This document shows, piece after piece, positions 61,149 to 64,000 of a DNA stretch of 64,000 nt. Within the stretch, counting starts at the first letter, position 1. Each line of letters starts with the position of its first letter. The notes below the pieces were generated by a model. The model searched no databases. It saw nothing but the letters and a program-made list of their open reading frames with translations, and was not told the DNA's origin. The stretch is from positions 15,911,648 to 15,975,647 of the forward strand of contig NC_086364.1 in NCBI RefSeq assembly GCF_036324505.1, read 5' to 3'. A program made the translations under genes and the position numbers. This stretch comes from Eleginops maclovinus. Its lineage: Eukaryota; Chordata; Actinopteri; Perciformes; Eleginopidae.

Positions 61149-61293
61149 CGACGCAAGTTGTATCATTGCAAATGAAGCCGACAAAACAAGCCTTAGAGGT
61201 TTATCTGTCTCAGGTAATGGGCGAGCTCAACATCGTGTGTGTTCACCTCAACATATCAAATTGCAACAGAGCCCACGGGACGTCCAACTGTGT

Positions 61294-61352
<59 letters not shown>
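61077..61352. repeat. (CA)n and (GT)n tracts in opposite orientation
   Basis: CA at 61077-61146 and GT at 61301-61352, about 155 bp apart. They are complementary and could form a long hairpin. Confidence 0.95.
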
Positions 61353-61354
<2 letters not shown>

Positions 61355-62379
61355 TGTACACAGTGTACAACATTGTTTGTTTGTGTAAATAATATGTGCG
61401 ACCTCATCCTGCAGGTTCAAGAAAGGCAAAGAATCCACATGCGTGCAATTAGGTGAACATGTAGGCCGCCTTTGTGGGGGCGTCTGCGTGTGACGGCGTG
61501 TGTGTGCGTGTGTTTGTGTATTTGTGTGACATGACGTGAGAGGCAGTAGTGCCTGTGCAGCCTTGTGAATTTGTGTCTGTGACATTTGACATACTACAGA
61601 GCCTGCAGTGTCTGCTCTATAGGAGCGGGGCTGATCTCCGCTAACATGGCAGCACGCCTCGGCTTGCACTCGTCGCATCGCATCTTGTCACATCACAAGT
61701 CCTCGCATCACGTCACACTTTCTCACTCTCATTTCCCTTTCATCACTTCTTCCTGTGGTTTCCATTTCTCTTTGCTCTGCTTCTCCAGCCAGGTTTGCTT
61801 CATATTTCTGCATTGTTTCTCTTGCTCTCCAATGCTTCTGTTTCTTTCTAATACTGTCATTTTCTCGTCCTCTCGCTGCTTTGCTCTTTATCTGAGCCTC
61901 TGGCTGCTGACCTTTCCCCCCCCCCACCATCTAATTTCCTCTCTGTCTTTTCTCAACATCATCCCCTCCTCTGTGTCACATCTCATTCGCTCTTCCTTCT
62001 TTTTGTTCATTTTCTTCTCATTCTGCTCTCATTTCCTTTTACTCTTCCCTGCCTATCTCAATCCCATTTTCTCTCCCCATTCTCCCTTTTGTCTGTTTCT
62101 TCCCTTCCACTTTTTTATTTTCCTCTCCATGCTCTTTAGCTGGTGTTCAGCTCACACCAGGCCAATTAGCCTGCATCAGTCCACTCCTGTTGGCTCAATA
62201 ATACTGAGTAGGTAAGCTGGAGTTTTATTAGGCAGGTGTGAGTGAGTGTGTGTGTGTGTGTGTGTGTGTGATTGAGTGTGTGTGTGTGAGTGAGTTTGTG
62301 TCGGTGTGTGTTTTTGTGTGGAGGTTTGTTTACAAAGGAAGCCGTAGAATGTTTGGTATGTCTGCTTGTGTGCATTTAG

Positions 62380-62507
<128 letters not shown>

Positions 62508-62628
62508 CTGATAAAACACGTACCTGTTTACACACAAACACACACATATACACATCTGCTCAGCGAGGGCCCGTCGCGCACGCTCCCTCGGCCAAAAGAT
62601 AAACAAGTGTGCTCGCATCTCCCGGGAA

Positions 62629-62642
62629 GTAACCATGGCAAC
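62629..62642. promoter_or_regulatory. Palindromic RFX X-box-like site
   Basis: GTAACCATGGCAAC fits both X-box half-sites (GTNRCC, N2, RGYAAC). It is the second such site in the presumed RAI1 intron. Confidence 0.4.
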
Positions 62643-62751
62643 CGTCTCTCCCTCTCTATCTCTCTACCCCTTTCTCTCTCTCTGACTGAGCTGCTGGTTG
62701 GCTGGCTGTCCTGGAGGCAAGACAATAGCAGGTTTCAAGGCCAATGTCACT

Positions 62752-62792
62752 TTTCCCTCCCTCCCTCCCTCCCTCCCTCCCTCCCTCCCTCC
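62752..62792. repeat. (CCCT)n tetranucleotide repeat
   Basis: About ten CCCT units. Confidence 0.95.
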
Positions 62793-62849
62793 GTTCTCTT
62801 CCTCTTTGCCAAACAAGGAAATAAAACTGCTTCCTGTATTGATAGATGT

Positions 62850-64000
62850 GATGTCACAGGTGGGGCGGCAGCCATGCAGAGCAGTGTGGGGGAAACATAA
62901 AAAACAACGATGGATTCATCGAGATTTTGCTTCTCTCCCCTTTTCCCTCTCCCCCTTATGCCTCCCGCTCTTCCTATTTTTGTATAATGTGGACAATTGC
63001 CTTCTTCCCTTTGTAGGGCGCAAGAGGAAAAGGGGATTTCATGCAGGCTAACTAAGCCCCTAATCCTCTGTTTCATGCCGTTCTCTCTGTTTATATATTT
63101 ATTTCTACTTTGCTGCAACTATTTTCAGGGGAGTGCAGCGGTGGAGAAAGTATTTTTATCTCCTCTTATTTTAAAAATAGCAATACCAAACTGCATGGGC
63201 CTGCATCCAAAATATTAGTTTGTGTTATTATTAAAATAATCTTATAGTATTATTAATATTCTCATTATATATGCAAATGGTCAGTCAATGGTCTGCATAT
63301 ATATCATGGATTCCTCAAAATAGTTCTTAAACATGCAATCCCTATTAGACCTTTTTGGGGTGGCAAAAATTAGCTAAGCATTATGCCTTATGACCTCCTT
63401 ATGGAGTTTGGCAATCTTATTAGCAACCAGCTACTTATGTTAACACCAAGTAAATATGAAGCTCCATTAGCATCCATTTGTTGTCTTTTTATCCACCTCA
63501 CAAACATAAATCGTAATGTTTTTATCTCTGTTTTTGGTCTCCTCCAGCTTCTCAGAGAAATATTGGGCCGTTCTCTAGCTATCTGCTGACTGTCTCTGTG
63601 TGCTGGTGGGCGCCTAACTTAGCTTATCTTTTAGCTAAAATGACAATGCTAAACACTGCGAGAGTGAATCAAAACATTAAAGTTGCTAGCCGTAAAACCA
63701 AAACAATTTGCTAAAAGAACAACACTGTAAAGTTTCATAGAGCCGAGTCGCACTGAGTATTTCTTTCGGCTTCTCATGGTAAGCCACCCTTTTTCAAACA
63801 TCACACAAGTAGTCATGCTTTGACTGTAGGAGCTAACTTGAGTAAATATGACACTGGTGGCGAGTTTGAGCTGCGTTTCTAGATGTGAGAGTCCTTTTGC
63901 TGCAATGCTCCTTCAGTGTCTCCCTGTCTCCCACCTGTTCTGAATTGCACAAGCCTCAGACAATCATTCTGTCGTGACTGTTTCGGTGGGAGGCCAGAGA
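62850..64000. other. Right end of window, no feature recognised
   Basis: AT-rich, normal complexity from about 63050 onward. No exon, RNA gene or recognisable transposon end. Confidence 0.5.

Overview
The window is animal nuclear DNA, most likely from a teleost fish. All three genes are split by GT-AG introns, many only 100-500 bp long. (CA/GT)n microsatellites are very dense, the introns hold small non-autonomous DNA transposons and a fish-type retroelement tail, and the proteins are vertebrate orthologues with fish-like divergence. The gene order TOM1L2 - SREBF1 - RAI1, with RAI1 convergent to the other two, matches human 17p11.2 (the Smith-Magenis region), so this is a conserved syntenic block.

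Layout: (1) 1-12965, + strand: TOM1L2, an endosomal VHS/GAT adaptor. Its first exons lie left of the window; 12 constitutive coding exons and one candidate in-frame cassette exon are visible, followed by a 2.5-kb 3'UTR. (2) 12966-15086: a short intergenic region and SREBF1 promoter holding a palindromic CRE, a consensus SRE and inverted CCAAT boxes. (3) 15087-28345, + strand: SREBF1 (SREBP-1), complete in 19 coding exons that join without a frame break into about 1192 residues. Intron 1 holds an LXR response element nearly identical to that of the mammalian Srebp-1c promoter, suggesting a second, internal promoter. Intron 16 holds a miR-33 hairpin. (4) about 29005-41002, - strand: RAI1, a chromatin regulator with one 6.6-kb exon and small C-terminal exons completing an extended PHD finger. 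The large exon carries three single-base frame breaks relative to the conserved reading. (5) 41003-64000: no coding sequence recognised. This is probably the 5' intron of RAI1, filled with CA/GT tracts, purine/pyrimidine-skewed blocks, a long-inverted-repeat element and a few motif clusters (RFX X-boxes, paired octamers).

SREBF1 and its intronic miR-33 form the functional core. SREBP-1 drives lipid synthesis, and miR-33, made from the same primary transcript, represses cholesterol export and fatty-acid oxidation genes. The SRE and LXRE suggest feed-forward and oxysterol control of that transcript. TOM1L2 and RAI1 are neighbours by synteny rather than pathway. No prokaryotic, viral or CRISPR-like system was found. 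The long open frames made of CA/GT repeats are not genes.
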